From: Roseateles chitinivorans
GTDB lineage: Bacteria > Pseudomonadota > Gammaproteobacteria > Burkholderiales > Burkholderiaceae_C
NCBI RefSeq assembly: GCF_002761755.1
Contig: NZ_PEOG01000037.1
Span: 1-53,386 of the forward strand
Length of the DNA: 53,386 nt
Reading direction: 5' to 3'
The translations under genes were made by a program, and so were the position numbers. Of the stretch, positions 26,264 through 35,153 are shown piece by piece. Each line of letters starts with the position of its first letter. Within the stretch, counting starts at the first letter, position 1. Below the pieces are notes generated by a model. It saw nothing but the letters and a program-made list of their open reading frames with translations. It made no database searches and was not told where the DNA came from.

Positions 26264-27151
26264 ATGTACGAGAACAAAAAGCTGGGCTTCCTGTTCGTCC
26301 TGCCGTTCGTGCTGGGCGTGCTGCTGTTCAAGCTCTTCCCCTTCGTGATGAGCTTCGCGCTGAGCTTCACCCAGTACGACCTGATCGACCCGCCCCAGTT
26401 CGTGGGCCTGCGCAACTATGAGGAACTGGCCACGGCGGATCCGCTGTTCCGCAAGTCGCTGGGCGTGACGCTGCTCTTCGCGCTGCTGGCGGTGCCGCTG
26501 CGGGTGGGCTTCGCGCTGTTCATCGCGCATGTGCTGAATTTCAAGCTGCGCGGCATCAACTTCTTCCGCGCCGCGTTCTACATCCCGTCCATCCTCGGCG
26601 GCTCGATCGCGGTGGCGGTGTTGTGGCGCTTCGTGTTCGCGAAGAACGGGCTCGTCAACCTCGTGCTGATGAAGCTGGGCCTGGAGCCGATCGCGTGGCT
26701 CGCCGACGAGCATTACTCGATGTGGACCATCGTGCTGCTGTTCACCTGGCAGTTCGGCTCGGCAATGGTGATCTTCCTGGCGGCGCTGCAGAACGTGTCG
26801 ATCTCGCTCTACGAGGCGGCCGAGTGCGACGGCGCCAGCAAGGCCCAGCAGTTCTGGAAGATCACCGTGCCGCTGATCACGCCGGTGATCTTCTTCAACG
26901 TGATCATGCAGATGGTCCACGCGTTCCAGGAGTTCAACGGCCCGTACATGATCACCGAGGGCGGCCCGCTGCACTCGACCTACGTGCTGGCGCTCTACAT
27001 CTACGACCAGAGTTTCCGCTTCTTCAACCTGGGCTACGGCGCCGCGCTGTCATGGGTGCTGTTCGCGCTGGTGGGAGGACTGGCCGCGCTGTCCTTCTGG
27101 AGCTCCAAGTACTGGGTCTTCTACTCCGGCGAGAAGGAGGCGAAGCGATGA
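26264..27151 (+). CDS. ABC sugar permease 1 (TogM-like oligogalacturonide importer)
   Basis: The protein has 295 residues with six predicted membrane helices, the first at residues 8-30 (LGFLFVLPFVLGVLLFKLF). The cytoplasmic EAA loop reads EAAECDGASKAQQFWKITVP, the coupling helix for the ATPase. It belongs to the MalF/UgpA side of carbohydrate permeases. Its place between kduD and ogl suggests import of oligogalacturonides, as for the Tog system of pectinolytic enterobacteria; direct similarity to TogM was not testable. It overlaps the next permease gene by four bases (ATGA). Confidence 0.88.
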   Translation: MYENKKLGFLFVLPFVLGVLLFKLFPFVMSFALSFTQYDLIDPPQFVGLRNYEELATADPLFRKSLGVTLLFALLAVPLRVGFALFIAHVLNFKLRGINFFRAAFYIPSILGGSIAVAVLWRFVFAKNGLVNLVLMKLGLEPIAWLADEHYSMWTIVLLFTWQFGSAMVIFLAALQNVSISLYEAAECDGASKAQQFWKITVPLITPVIFFNVIMQMVHAFQEFNGPYMITEGGPLHSTYVLALYIYDQSFRFFNLGYGAALSWVLFALVGGLAALSFWSSKYWVFYSGEKEAKR

Positions 27152-28191
27152 GCCGCCCTCCGATGGCGCCGAGCGCGCCGCCCAACGCCGCGTCCGCCTC
27201 ACCGCCCAACGGCACGCTCCACGCCCCACCCACCATCACGCCCAACGCCACCTCCACCACCACGCCCAGCGCCACGCCCAACGTCACCGCGGGCGCCGCA
27301 CTCCCTCTCCGGCTTGCGGAAGAGGGCAGGGGTGAAGGTCCCACGCTTGTCCTCGGTCGCGACCGCGGCAACCGCCCGCTGCGCTACCTGGCGTTGGCCG
27401 CGGTCGCGATCGTGATGCTCTATCCGTTGCTGTGGCTGATCGGCGCGTCCTTCAAGAGCAACGCCGAGATCTTCAGCTCCGCCGGCTTCTGGCCGGACCG
27501 CCTGGACTTCGGCGCCTACGCCAAGGGCTGGAAGACCAGCACCGAATACACCTTCGCCACCTATTTCCTGAACAGCTTCCTGATCACGATCCCGCGCATC
27601 GTCGTGACGGTGATCTCCTGCGTGCTGGTGGCCTATGCCTTCGCCCGCTTCGAGTTCTGGGGCCGAAAGCTGCTCTTCAGCATCATGATCGCGACGATGA
27701 TGCTGCCGCTGATCGTGCTGCGGCTGCCGCAGTACCTGGTGTTCCGTGAGATCGGCTGGCTGGACTCCTACCTGCCGCTGATCGTGCCCTCGGCCTTCGC
27801 GACGGACACCTTCTTCGTCTTCATGCTGGTGCAGTTCCTGCGCGGCATCCCGCGGGACATGGAAGAGGCCGCGCAGATCGACGGCTGCAATGCGCTGCAG
27901 CTGCTGTGGCACATCATCGTGCCGCTGCTCAAGCCGGCCATCATCTCGGTGATCGTCTTCCAGTTCATCTGGACGATGAACGACTTCATGGGCCCGCTGA
28001 TCTACCTCGCCTCGGTCGAGAAGTACCCGGTGTCGCTGGCGCTGAAGATGAGCATCGGCGCGACCGAGGAGGTCGAGTGGGCCAACGTGATCGCGATCTC
28101 GGTGGTGGCGCTGATCCCGTCGGTGGCGGTGTTCTTCGCCGCGCAGAAGCATTTCATCGAGGGCGCGACGTCCTCGGGTGTCAAGGGCTGA
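27148..28191 (+). CDS. ABC sugar permease 2 (TogN-like) with unusual N-terminal extension
   Basis: The protein has 347 residues; the ATG at 27148 overlaps the upstream stop (ATGA) behind GAAGGAGG. Residues from about 75 are a normal MalG/UgpE-type permease with six helices and the EAA loop EEAAQIDGCNALQLLWHIIVP. The first 70 residues are abnormal: a Pro/Thr/Asn/Ala low-complexity run followed by LPLRLAEEGRGEGPTL, which is the translation of a REP-like DNA element (27303-27340). Normal family members start close to the RDRGNRPLRYLALA stretch. No clear downstream ATG exists before the first helix, so the extension may be translated. It would pair with the upstream permease. Confidence 0.86.
   Translation: MSRPPMAPSAPPNAASASPPNGTLHAPPTITPNATSTTTPSATPNVTAGAALPLRLAEEGRGEGPTLVLGRDRGNRPLRYLALAAVAIVMLYPLLWLIGASFKSNAEIFSSAGFWPDRLDFGAYAKGWKTSTEYTFATYFLNSFLITIPRIVVTVISCVLVAYAFARFEFWGRKLLFSIMIATMMLPLIVLRLPQYLVFREIGWLDSYLPLIVPSAFATDTFFVFMLVQFLRGIPRDMEEAAQIDGCNALQLLWHIIVPLLKPAIISVIVFQFIWTMNDFMGPLIYLASVEKYPVSLALKMSIGATEEVEWANVIAISVVALIPSVAVFFAAQKHFIEGATSSGVKG
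27303..27340. repeat. REP-like element inside the permease gene
   Basis: The stretch CCCTCTCC...GGAAGAGGG is an imperfect hairpin followed by CAGGGGTGAAGG, and it shares GGGCAGGGGTGA with the hairpin element at 17455-17485. It lies in frame in the N-terminal extension of the second permease. Confidence 0.55.
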
Positions 28192-28204
28192 CAAGGACAT
28201 CGGC

Positions 28205-29365
28205 ATGGCAAGACTGAGCCTCAACAAGGTCGAGAAGGTGTACCCCAACGGATTCAAGGCGGTGCACGGCGTGGACCTCGAAGTGCGCGACGGCGAGTTC
28301 ATGGTTTTCGTCGGCCCGTCGGGCTGCGCGAAGTCGACGCTGCTGCGGATGATCGCGGGGCTGGAGAGCATCACCGGCGGCGAGCTGCGCATCGGCGACC
28401 GCGCCGTCAACGCGCTGCCGCCGAAGCAGCGCGGCATCGCGATGGTGTTCCAGAACTACGCGCTGTATCCGCACATGAAGGTCTACGACAACCTGGCCTT
28501 CGGCCTGAAGCTGGCCGGCACGCCCAAGGCGGAACTCGACCAGCGGGTGCGCCACGCCGCGAAGCTGCTGGAGATGGAGCACCTGCTGGACCGCTATCCG
28601 AAGCAGCTCTCCGGCGGCCAGGCGCAGCGCGTGGCGGTGGGCCGGGCGATCGTGAAGAAGCCGGACGTGTTCCTCTTCGACGAGCCGCTGTCCAACCTCG
28701 ACGCCAAGCTGCGGGCCGCGATGCGGGTGCGGCTGACCGAGTTGCATCGCACGCTGCGCGACAGCCAGCAGCCCGCCACCACGATCTACGTCACCCATGA
28801 CCAGGTCGAGGCGATGACGATGGGCGAGCGCATCTGTGTCCTCAAGGAGGGCGTGATCCAGCAGGTCGACACGCCGACGGCGCTCTACGATCGGCCGGCC
28901 AACGCCTTCGTTGCCGGCTTCATCGGGTCACCGGAGATGAACCTGCTCGACGCCCGCCTGCAGGCCACCGACACCGGGCTGGCGGTCGAGGTCGGCGGCG
29001 CGCGGCTGCCGCTGCCCGCGGACAAGGCGTCGGGGATCGCGGCGTTGCCACGGCTGGCCGACGCGGCGGTGACCTTCGGACTGCGGCCGGAGCACATCGG
29101 CCTGGCGCCGCGCCCGCAGGGCGACAGCATCGGCGTGACGGCGCGGCTGCGCTTCACCGAGCACATGGGCTCGGAGGTCTACCTGCATGCGGAGCTGGGC
29201 GGGTTGCCGGTCACGGCGCGGATCCCGGCCGAGCAGGCGGTCGCGTTGCAGGGCCTGGCGCGGGGCGATGCGCTCACCTTGCATCTGCAGCTGTCGGCCT
29301 GCCACCTCTTCGACGCGCGCAGCGGCGTGAACCTGATGTCCGCCGTGCCGGGGGCCCGCGCATGA
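28205..29365 (+). CDS. ABC transporter ATP-binding protein (UgpC/MalK type)
   Basis: The protein has 386 residues from the ATG at 28205 with AAGGA upstream. It has Walker A at 37-45 (GPSGCAKST), Q-loop VFQNYALYPH, signature LSGGQ (135-139), Walker B FLFDE (156-160), the switch His in THDQ, and a C-terminal regulatory TOBE domain (about 285-375). It powers the two permeases encoded just upstream. The glycine normally just before the Walker A lysine is Ala here; the same variant occurs in some homologues I know of, so function is probably kept. Its end overlaps the binding-protein gene by four bases. Confidence 0.92.
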   Translation: MARLSLNKVEKVYPNGFKAVHGVDLEVRDGEFMVFVGPSGCAKSTLLRMIAGLESITGGELRIGDRAVNALPPKQRGIAMVFQNYALYPHMKVYDNLAFGLKLAGTPKAELDQRVRHAAKLLEMEHLLDRYPKQLSGGQAQRVAVGRAIVKKPDVFLFDEPLSNLDAKLRAAMRVRLTELHRTLRDSQQPATTIYVTHDQVEAMTMGERICVLKEGVIQQVDTPTALYDRPANAFVAGFIGSPEMNLLDARLQATDTGLAVEVGGARLPLPADKASGIAALPRLADAAVTFGLRPEHIGLAPRPQGDSIGVTARLRFTEHMGSEVYLHAELGGLPVTARIPAEQAVALQGLARGDALTLHLQLSACHLFDARSGVNLMSAVPGARA

Positions 29366-30705
29366 GCCTGCCCCGACGACAGGTGCTGGGCCTGGCGGCG
29401 GGTGGCGCCGCGGTCGCGGCCGCGGCGGGCCTGGGCGCCGCGCTGACGGCACCGGCGGTGCTGCGCGCGCAGGACAAGGGCACCGTGCTCCGCTTCGCCT
29501 GGTGGGGCGGCGCGGGTCGGCATGAGGCGACGCTGAAGGCGTTGGCGCTCTTCGAGCGCCGTCACGGCGTGCGGGTGAAGGCCGAGTACATGGGCTTCAA
29601 TGGCTACCTCGAGCGGCTGACGACGCAGATCGCCGGCGGCTCCGAGCCCGAAGTCATGCAGATCAACTGGGCCTGGCTGGCGATGTTCAGCAAGCGCGGC
29701 AACGGCTTCGCCGACCTGCGCCGGCACGCGGCGCTGCTGGATCTGGCGCAATTCGACCGCGAGGACCTGGCCTATGGCGATGTCGCCGGGAAGCTCAATG
29801 CGCTGCCGGTCTCCTTCAGCGCGCGGGTGATGCTGTGGAACCAGGCGGCCTTCGATCGCGCCGGCCTCGCGCTGCCGCGCAGCTGGGACGAACTCTTCGC
29901 CACCGGGCCGGCCTTCCGCCGGATCCTGGGCCAGGACGCCTATCCGCTGGACGGCGAGCTGTACGACATGATGCTGCTCTCCCAGGCCTGGGTGCAGCAG
30001 CGCCATGGCACGCCCTATGTCGACCCCGCGTCGCCGCGCGTGGCGATGAACGAGGCGGCCGCGCTGGACTGGGTCCGCATCTACAAGCGGCTCGTCACCG
30101 AGCATGTCGCCACGCCGCTGCCGCTGCGGGCGAGCCTGGGCGGCGCCGAGAAGCCGACCGAGCAGCAACCCGACTGGGTCGTCGGCCGCTGGGCGGGCAA
30201 CTACACCTGGGACTCGGTGATTGGGCTGCGCGCGTCGACGCTGGACAAGCGGCAGAAGCTGGTGCTCGGCAAGTTCCCGACGCTGCCCGGCGCGCTGGAC
30301 AGCGGCATGTTCGGCCGGCCCACGGTGATGTACGCGGTGAGCCGCCATGCCGAGAAGAACGGCCGGGCCGAACTCGCCGCTCGGCTCGTCAACTTCCTGC
30401 TGACCGACCCGGAGGCCGCGACCCTGCTCGGCCGCACCCGCGGCCTGCCGTCGGCGCGCGGCCCCTTCGAGCAGCTGAAGGCGGCCGGCACGCTGCCGCC
30501 GCTGGAGGTCGCGGCGCATGAGCAGATCAAGGTGCAGCGCGAGTCGGGTCGGCTCAGGCGCCCGGCGCCGTTGTTCGAGCATGCGCGGCTGCATAAGTTC
30601 ATGCGCGAGGTCTTCGAGACCGTCGCCTACGGCAAGACCACCGAAGTCGACGCCGCGCGCCGCCTGGTCGCGGAAGGCCAGGCCCTGCTGCAACGGATCA
30701 AGTGA
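29362..30705 (+). CDS. ABC transporter sugar-binding protein (TogB-like)
   Basis: The protein has 447 residues and overlaps the ATPase gene by ATGA. An N-terminal RRQVLGLAAGG then Ala-rich hydrophobic run (to about residue 35) looks like a Tat or Sec signal peptide, so it is periplasmic. The mature part starts LRFAWWGGAGRHEATLKAL, typical of cluster-B extracellular sugar-binding proteins, with ALFERRHGVRVKAEYMGFNGYLERL following. It captures the oligosaccharide for the permease pair. The substrate, unsaturated or saturated oligogalacturonide, is inferred from the neighbouring ogl and kdu genes. Confidence 0.88.
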   Translation: MSLPRRQVLGLAAGGAAVAAAAGLGAALTAPAVLRAQDKGTVLRFAWWGGAGRHEATLKALALFERRHGVRVKAEYMGFNGYLERLTTQIAGGSEPEVMQINWAWLAMFSKRGNGFADLRRHAALLDLAQFDREDLAYGDVAGKLNALPVSFSARVMLWNQAAFDRAGLALPRSWDELFATGPAFRRILGQDAYPLDGELYDMMLLSQAWVQQRHGTPYVDPASPRVAMNEAAALDWVRIYKRLVTEHVATPLPLRASLGGAEKPTEQQPDWVVGRWAGNYTWDSVIGLRASTLDKRQKLVLGKFPTLPGALDSGMFGRPTVMYAVSRHAEKNGRAELAARLVNFLLTDPEAATLLGRTRGLPSARGPFEQLKAAGTLPPLEVAAHEQIKVQRESGRLRRPAPLFEHARLHKFMREVFETVAYGKTTEVDAARRLVAEGQALLQRIK

Positions 30706-30732
30706 ACCCGTCCCCCGAGGATCAGAGCGACC

Positions 30733-31884
30733 ATGAAAGCCACCGAACGCCAGCTGCGCTTCGTCACCCGTCAGGACGCCGACACCGGCGCGCGCGTCAC
30801 CCGGCTCACCCCGACCGACGTGACCTGCCACCGCAACTACTTCTATCAGAAGTGCTTCACCAACGATGGCCAGCGGCTGATCTTCGGCGCCGAGTTCGGG
30901 CCCGGATCGAGCTGGAACTACCACCTGTTGGACCTCGGCTCGCAGGTCGCGACGCAGCTCACCGACCAGGCGGGCGAGAACACCTTCGGCGGCTTCCTGA
31001 GTCCGGACGACCGGCACCTGTACTTCGTCCGCGCGGAGCGGCGCCTGATCCGCCTGGCGCTGAGCGACCTGAGCGAGGAGGTCGTCTACACCGTGCCCGA
31101 GGGCTGGGTGGGCTACGGCACCTGGGTGTCGAACAGTGCCTGCACGAAGATGGTCGGCATCGAGATCGCCGCGAGCGACTGGTTCCCGCTCAGCGACTGG
31201 CAGAAGTTCCATCAGATGTTCCATGCGAAGCCGCGCTGCCGGCTGATCCGCATCGACCTGGCGACCGGCGCGCGCGAGGTGATCCTCGAGCAGCAGGGCT
31301 GGCTGGGGCATCCGCAGTACCGGCCCGGGGACGACCACACGGTGGCCTATTGCCATGAGGGGCCGCACGACCTGGTCGACGCGCGCATGTGGTTCGTCGA
31401 CGAGGACGGCCGCAACCTGCGCTGCGGCCGTCGCCATGATCCGGGCGAGAGTTGCACCCACGAGTTCTGGGTGCCGGACGGCTCCGCGATGATCTACGTC
31501 TCGTACCTGAAGGGCCAGCGCGACCGCTGGATCTGCTCGCTGGATCCGGTCAGCCTCGCGTCGAAGCGGCTGACGAGGATGCCGCCGTGCTCGCACCTGA
31601 TGAGCAACCACGACGGCACGCTGCTGATCGGCGACGGTTGCGATTCGCCGGCCGACGTCGCCGACACCGGCAGCCACCAGATCGCGACCGATCCCTTCCT
31701 GCATCTCTTCGACCTGAAGGCCGGCACCGAGCGCCGTGTCGCCCGGCATGACAGCTCCTGGCGGGTCTACAAGGGCAACCGGCAGGTCACGCATCCGCAT
31801 CCCTCCTTCACGCCGGACGAGAAGCAGGTGCTCTTCAGCGCGGACGCCGAAGGCGAGCCGGCGCTGTACCTGGCGGACCTGTGA
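30733..31884 (+). CDS. ogl: Oligogalacturonate lyase (PL22)
   Basis: The protein has 383 residues, close to the 388 of the Erwinia enzyme, with no signal peptide. The propeller-fold family motifs are present: TCHRNYFYQKCF, FGAEFGPGSSWNYH, NTFGGFLSPDD, QGWLGHPQYRP, THEFWVPDG, SHLMSNHDG and HPHPSFTPDEKQVLF. His/Gln clusters in these motifs bind the catalytic metal in known PL22 enzymes. It cleaves imported digalacturonates to 5-keto-4-deoxyuronate, which then goes to KdgF/KduI. It overlaps the next gene by four bases (GTGA). Confidence 0.95.
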   Translation: MKATERQLRFVTRQDADTGARVTRLTPTDVTCHRNYFYQKCFTNDGQRLIFGAEFGPGSSWNYHLLDLGSQVATQLTDQAGENTFGGFLSPDDRHLYFVRAERRLIRLALSDLSEEVVYTVPEGWVGYGTWVSNSACTKMVGIEIAASDWFPLSDWQKFHQMFHAKPRCRLIRIDLATGAREVILEQQGWLGHPQYRPGDDHTVAYCHEGPHDLVDARMWFVDEDGRNLRCGRRHDPGESCTHEFWVPDGSAMIYVSYLKGQRDRWICSLDPVSLASKRLTRMPPCSHLMSNHDGTLLIGDGCDSPADVADTGSHQIATDPFLHLFDLKAGTERRVARHDSSWRVYKGNRQVTHPHPSFTPDEKQVLFSADAEGEPALYLADL

Positions 31885-34196
31885 GCGGGACCCTGCGTGT
31901 CGCGCGGGTGCTGACGGTGCTGGGTCTGGCCGCGTCGTCCTTGGCGTCCGGCGCCGAACACCTGGGCGACTGGACGCCCGCGCCGCTGGACCCGTCGCGC
32001 TGGACGCCGACCTTCATCGTCGCGGCCGACGGCAGCGGCACGCATCGCACCCTGCAGGCGGCGATCGATGCGCTCCCGGGCAAGGGCGGTTCCGCGCGCA
32101 GCTACGTGCTGGTGAAGCCCGGCACCTACCGAGAGCCGCTGTGCATCCAGGACAAGGCGCCGTTCGCGCTCTACGGCGCGGGCGATCCGAGCGAGGTCGT
32201 CATCGTCGAGGGCCGCTACAACGCGCTGCCCAAGCGCCGTGGCGAGCCCGCGCATCGCTGCCTGCCCTTGCTCGACGCCGAGACCCACGGGACGCCGGGC
32301 AGCGCCAGCGTGATGCTCTTCAGCGACGACGCGCAGCTGGCGCGGCTCACCGTCGTGAACGATGCGATGGACGGCGTGCGCGATGGGCAGGGCTATCCCG
32401 CCGGCGTGGGCGAGAGCGGCGGCGCGCAGGCGGTGGCGCTGATGACCCGCGGCGACCGGCTGCAACTCGAGCAGGTCCGGCTGCTGGGTCATCAGGACAC
32501 CTTCTATGCCGAGCGCGCGAGCGAGGATCCGGCGCGGGCCGCGCGCGTGCTCGTTCGCCGCAGCGAAATCCGCGGCGATGTCGATTTCATCTTCGGCGGC
32601 GCGACGCTGCTCATCGACGACAGCCTGATCGTCAGCCGCGCCGGCCGACGCACGCCCGGACACGGCGGGCACGTGCTCGCGCCGAGCACGCCGCAGGCCG
32701 TGGCGAACGGTTTCCTGGTGCAGCGTTCGCGCTGGCTGGCCGAGCCGGGCGTGGCCCCGGGCAGCGTCAGCCTCGGCCGCGCGTGGGACCGTGGCGTGGC
32801 GCGCGGCGAATGGCGCGCCTCGCCTTCGGTGCCCAATGGGCAGGCCTTGGTCCGCGACAACCTGCTGGGCGCCCACCTGGCGTCGTGGTCGGCCTCCACG
32901 TCTCGCCGTCCTTTCAGCACCAAGGGCGAGGCGGCCAACCGCATGGCCGAGGTCCGCAACGTCTGGCTGCCCATCGGCGTGCCCGCCGCCGCGTTCGACG
33001 CGATCGCGCCCGGTGACGGCTGGGCCTCGATGAACGGCGGCACCGCCGGCGGCGCGCGTGCGGCGCCGGACGCGGTCCGCGTCGTGCGCACGCGCGCGGA
33101 ACTGGATGCGGCGCTCGCGCTCGGCGACACGCCCAAGCTCATCGCGGTGGCCGGACGGATCGACCTCGCCGCCGATGCGGCCGGGAAGCGCCTGGGCATC
33201 GATGACTTCCGCGACCCCGACTTCGACCTCGAGGCCTTCGCCCGCCAGTACGACCCCGCGAGCTGGGGTCGACGGGCGCCCGAGGGGCCGCTCGAGGACG
33301 CCCGCAGGCGCTCGGCGCGCCGCCAGGCGGCGCAGGTGGTCGTCAAGGTGCCGTCCAACACGACGATCGTCGGCGTCGTCCCCGATGCGGGCTTCGATGG
33401 CGGATCGCTGATGCTGGAGAAGGTCTCGCAGGTGATCCTGCGCAACCTGCGCTTCTCCGATGCCTACGACTTCTTCCCCGCCTGGGACCCGAACGACAAC
33501 GGGCATGGCGAATGGAACTCCGAATACGACACCGTGTCGCTGCGCGAGGCGACGCATGTCTGGGTCGACCACTGCGCCTTCGACGACGGCGCGCGGCCCG
33601 ATCCCGCCGAGCCGGTGGTGCTGGGCCAGCGGATGCAGCGGCACGACGGGCTGCTGGACATCACGCGGCGCTCCGACTTCGTGACCGTGTCCTGGAACGT
33701 CTTCCGCCGCCATGACAAGACCATGCTGATCGGCGGCGGCGACGGCCATCGCGACGATCGCGGACACCTGCGCGTCACGCTGCACCACAACCTGTGGGAG
33801 CAGGTGAAGGAGCGCACCCCGCGCGTGCGCTATGGCCAGGTGCATGTGGTCAACAACCTCTACCTCGCGACGCCGGGGGGGGACTATCCCTACGCCTACT
33901 CGATCGGCGCGGGCCTCGAATCGCAGGTGCTGAGCGAGGCCAACGCCTGGGAGGCGGCCGCCGGCATCGCGCCCGGGCGCGTGGCGCGGCTGCTCAAGGG
34001 CGACCGGCTCGAGGACCGCGGCTCGCGCTTCAATGGCGAGCCGATCGACCTGGCGGGCATGCTCCGTGCCGCGAATCCGGATCGGGCGGTCGCCGGCGAA
34101 GCCGGCTGGACGCCGCCGTACCGCCTGTCCATCGACCCCGCGACCGCGGTGCCGGCCCGGGTTCGCGCGGGCGCGGGCACCGGCCGGCTGTGGTGA
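31881..34196 (+). CDS. Secreted pectin methylesterase (CE8) - pectate lyase (PL1) fusion
   Basis: The protein has 771 residues starting at GTG in the overlap with ogl. A signal peptide spans about 1-24. Residues about 40-385 are a CE8 pectinesterase: VAADGSGTHRTLQAAIDA, Gln183, GHQDTFY (Asp206), DVDFIFG (Asp235) and LGRAW (298-302, usually LGRPW). Residues about 398-720 are a PL1 pectate lyase: WVDHCAFDDG (561-570), RHDGLLDITRRSDFVTVSWN, HDKTMLIG and RTPRVRYG (645-652) with the catalytic Arg. Residues 386-397 are a short Gly/Ala linker. The enzyme would remove methyl esters and then cleave the exposed polygalacturonate by beta-elimination in one molecule. Both halves keep catalytic residues. 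Whether it is periplasmic or exported further is not visible. Confidence 0.92.
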   Translation: MSGTLRVARVLTVLGLAASSLASGAEHLGDWTPAPLDPSRWTPTFIVAADGSGTHRTLQAAIDALPGKGGSARSYVLVKPGTYREPLCIQDKAPFALYGAGDPSEVVIVEGRYNALPKRRGEPAHRCLPLLDAETHGTPGSASVMLFSDDAQLARLTVVNDAMDGVRDGQGYPAGVGESGGAQAVALMTRGDRLQLEQVRLLGHQDTFYAERASEDPARAARVLVRRSEIRGDVDFIFGGATLLIDDSLIVSRAGRRTPGHGGHVLAPSTPQAVANGFLVQRSRWLAEPGVAPGSVSLGRAWDRGVARGEWRASPSVPNGQALVRDNLLGAHLASWSASTSRRPFSTKGEAANRMAEVRNVWLPIGVPAAAFDAIAPGDGWASMNGGTAGGARAAPDAVRVVRTRAELDAALALGDTPKLIAVAGRIDLAADAAGKRLGIDDFRDPDFDLEAFARQYDPASWGRRAPEGPLEDARRRSARRQAAQVVVKVPSNTTIVGVVPDAGFDGGSLMLEKVSQVILRNLRFSDAYDFFPAWDPNDNGHGEWNSEYDTVSLREATHVWVDHCAFDDGARPDPAEPVVLGQRMQRHDGLLDITRRSDFVTVSWNVFRRHDKTMLIGGGDGHRDDRGHLRVTLHHNLWEQVKERTPRVRYGQVHVVNNLYLATPGGDYPYAYSIGAGLESQVLSEANAWEAAAGIAPGRVARLLKGDRLEDRGSRFNGEPIDLAGMLRAANPDRAVAGEAGWTPPYRLSIDPATAVPARVRAGAGTGRLW

Positions 34197-34225
34197 AATC
34201 TTCCCTTTCCAGGAACACGTTGCGC

Positions 34226-35029
34226 ATGGATGACGATCTGAACGATGGCAAGCAGCAGCCCGAGTCGGTGGCCGCGGTGCTCAAGGTGTTTGCCATCCTG
34301 CAGGCCCTGTCGGAACGCAGCGACACCGGCATCTCGGAGCTGTCGGTGCGACTGGCCATGCCCAAGGCGACGGTCTACCGCTTCCTGCAGACGATGAAGA
34401 CGCTGGGCTACGTGCACCAGGAAAGCGACAGCGAGCGCTACGGGCTGGCGATGAAGGTCTTCGAGATCGGCGCCAAGGCGCTGCAGTACCCGGACCTGGT
34501 CGATCTCTCCAAGCACCACATGCAGATGCTGGCCGACGCCACCGGCGAGACGGTCCACCTGGGCACGCTGATCGACAGCGAGATCATCTACGTCCACAAG
34601 GTCGACTCGAAGCACATGCTGGGCATGTACTCGCGCATCGGCCGGCGTGCGCCGCTGCACTGCACCGCCATCGGCAAGGTGCTGATGGCCTGGGAACATC
34701 CGGAGCGCCGCGCGCGCATCCTGGCGGGCGCGGAGTTCCAACGGTTCCGCGACAAGACCATCACCGAGCCGGCCGCCTTCCAGGCGGAGCTGGAACGGGT
34801 CAAGGCCCAGGGCTTCGGCGAGGACCGCGAGGAGTTCGACGACCACATCCGCTGCCTGGGGGTGCCGATCTTCGACCGGCTGGGACAGCCGATCGCCGGC
34901 ATGAGCGTGAGCTTCCCCACCTTCCGCTACGACGACGCCAAGGCGCCCGAGGTGGTGGCGATGCTGCAAGCGGCCAGTCGCGACATCTCGGCGCGGCTGG
35001 GCTGCACGAAGTTCCCGCTCGACACCTGA
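34226..35029 (+). CDS. kdgR: KdgR, IclR-family repressor of pectin catabolism
   Basis: The protein has 267 residues; the ATG at 34226 was chosen because the E. coli homologue (263 residues) starts equivalently, although the frame stays open upstream. The winged helix-turn-helix occupies about 15-80 (VLKVFAILQAL, TVYRFLQTMKTLGYVHQE is the recognition and wing region). The IclR effector domain follows with MYSRIGRRAPLHCTAIGKVLMAW and IAGMSVSFPTFR. These stretches are close to enterobacterial KdgR, which is relieved by 2-keto-3-deoxygluconate. It ends the rightward operon and probably acts at the box at 24406-24420. Confidence 0.93.
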   Translation: MDDDLNDGKQQPESVAAVLKVFAILQALSERSDTGISELSVRLAMPKATVYRFLQTMKTLGYVHQESDSERYGLAMKVFEIGAKALQYPDLVDLSKHHMQMLADATGETVHLGTLIDSEIIYVHKVDSKHMLGMYSRIGRRAPLHCTAIGKVLMAWEHPERRARILAGAEFQRFRDKTITEPAAFQAELERVKAQGFGEDREEFDDHIRCLGVPIFDRLGQPIAGMSVSFPTFRYDDAKAPEVVAMLQAASRDISARLGCTKFPLDT

Positions 35030-35048
35030 ACTCGGGCCGTTCCGGCAC

Positions 35049-35074
35049 GGGACAATCGCCGTCCCTGTTCGTTT
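35049..35074 (+). terminator. Weak terminator after kdgR
   Basis: GGGAC-N7-GTCCC gives a 5-bp stem, 19 bases after the kdgR stop, followed by the T-rich TGTTCGTTT. It is short but shaped like an intrinsic terminator. Confidence 0.4.
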
Positions 35075-35130
35075 CCCTTCGCGCCGTATCGACGCGACAC
35101 CGCGATAACGCGGTTGTCGCTCGACCCGAT

Positions 35131-35143
35131 GTTGTCGTACAAC
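35131..35143. promoter_or_regulatory. FadR/FCD-type operator before the GntR gene
   Basis: GTTGTCGTACAAC has perfect 5-base arms around three bases and contains TTGT-N3-ACAA, the standard form of FCD-type GntR operators. It ends 10 bases before the ATG at 35154, a position suited to autorepression. Confidence 0.6.
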
Positions 35144-35153
35144 TGAGCCCGTG

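Noticed and set aside
33794..34225. N-terminal extension of the KdgR frame
   Set aside because: It overlaps the end of the esterase-lyase fusion in another frame, and KdgR homologues start at the position matching 34226.
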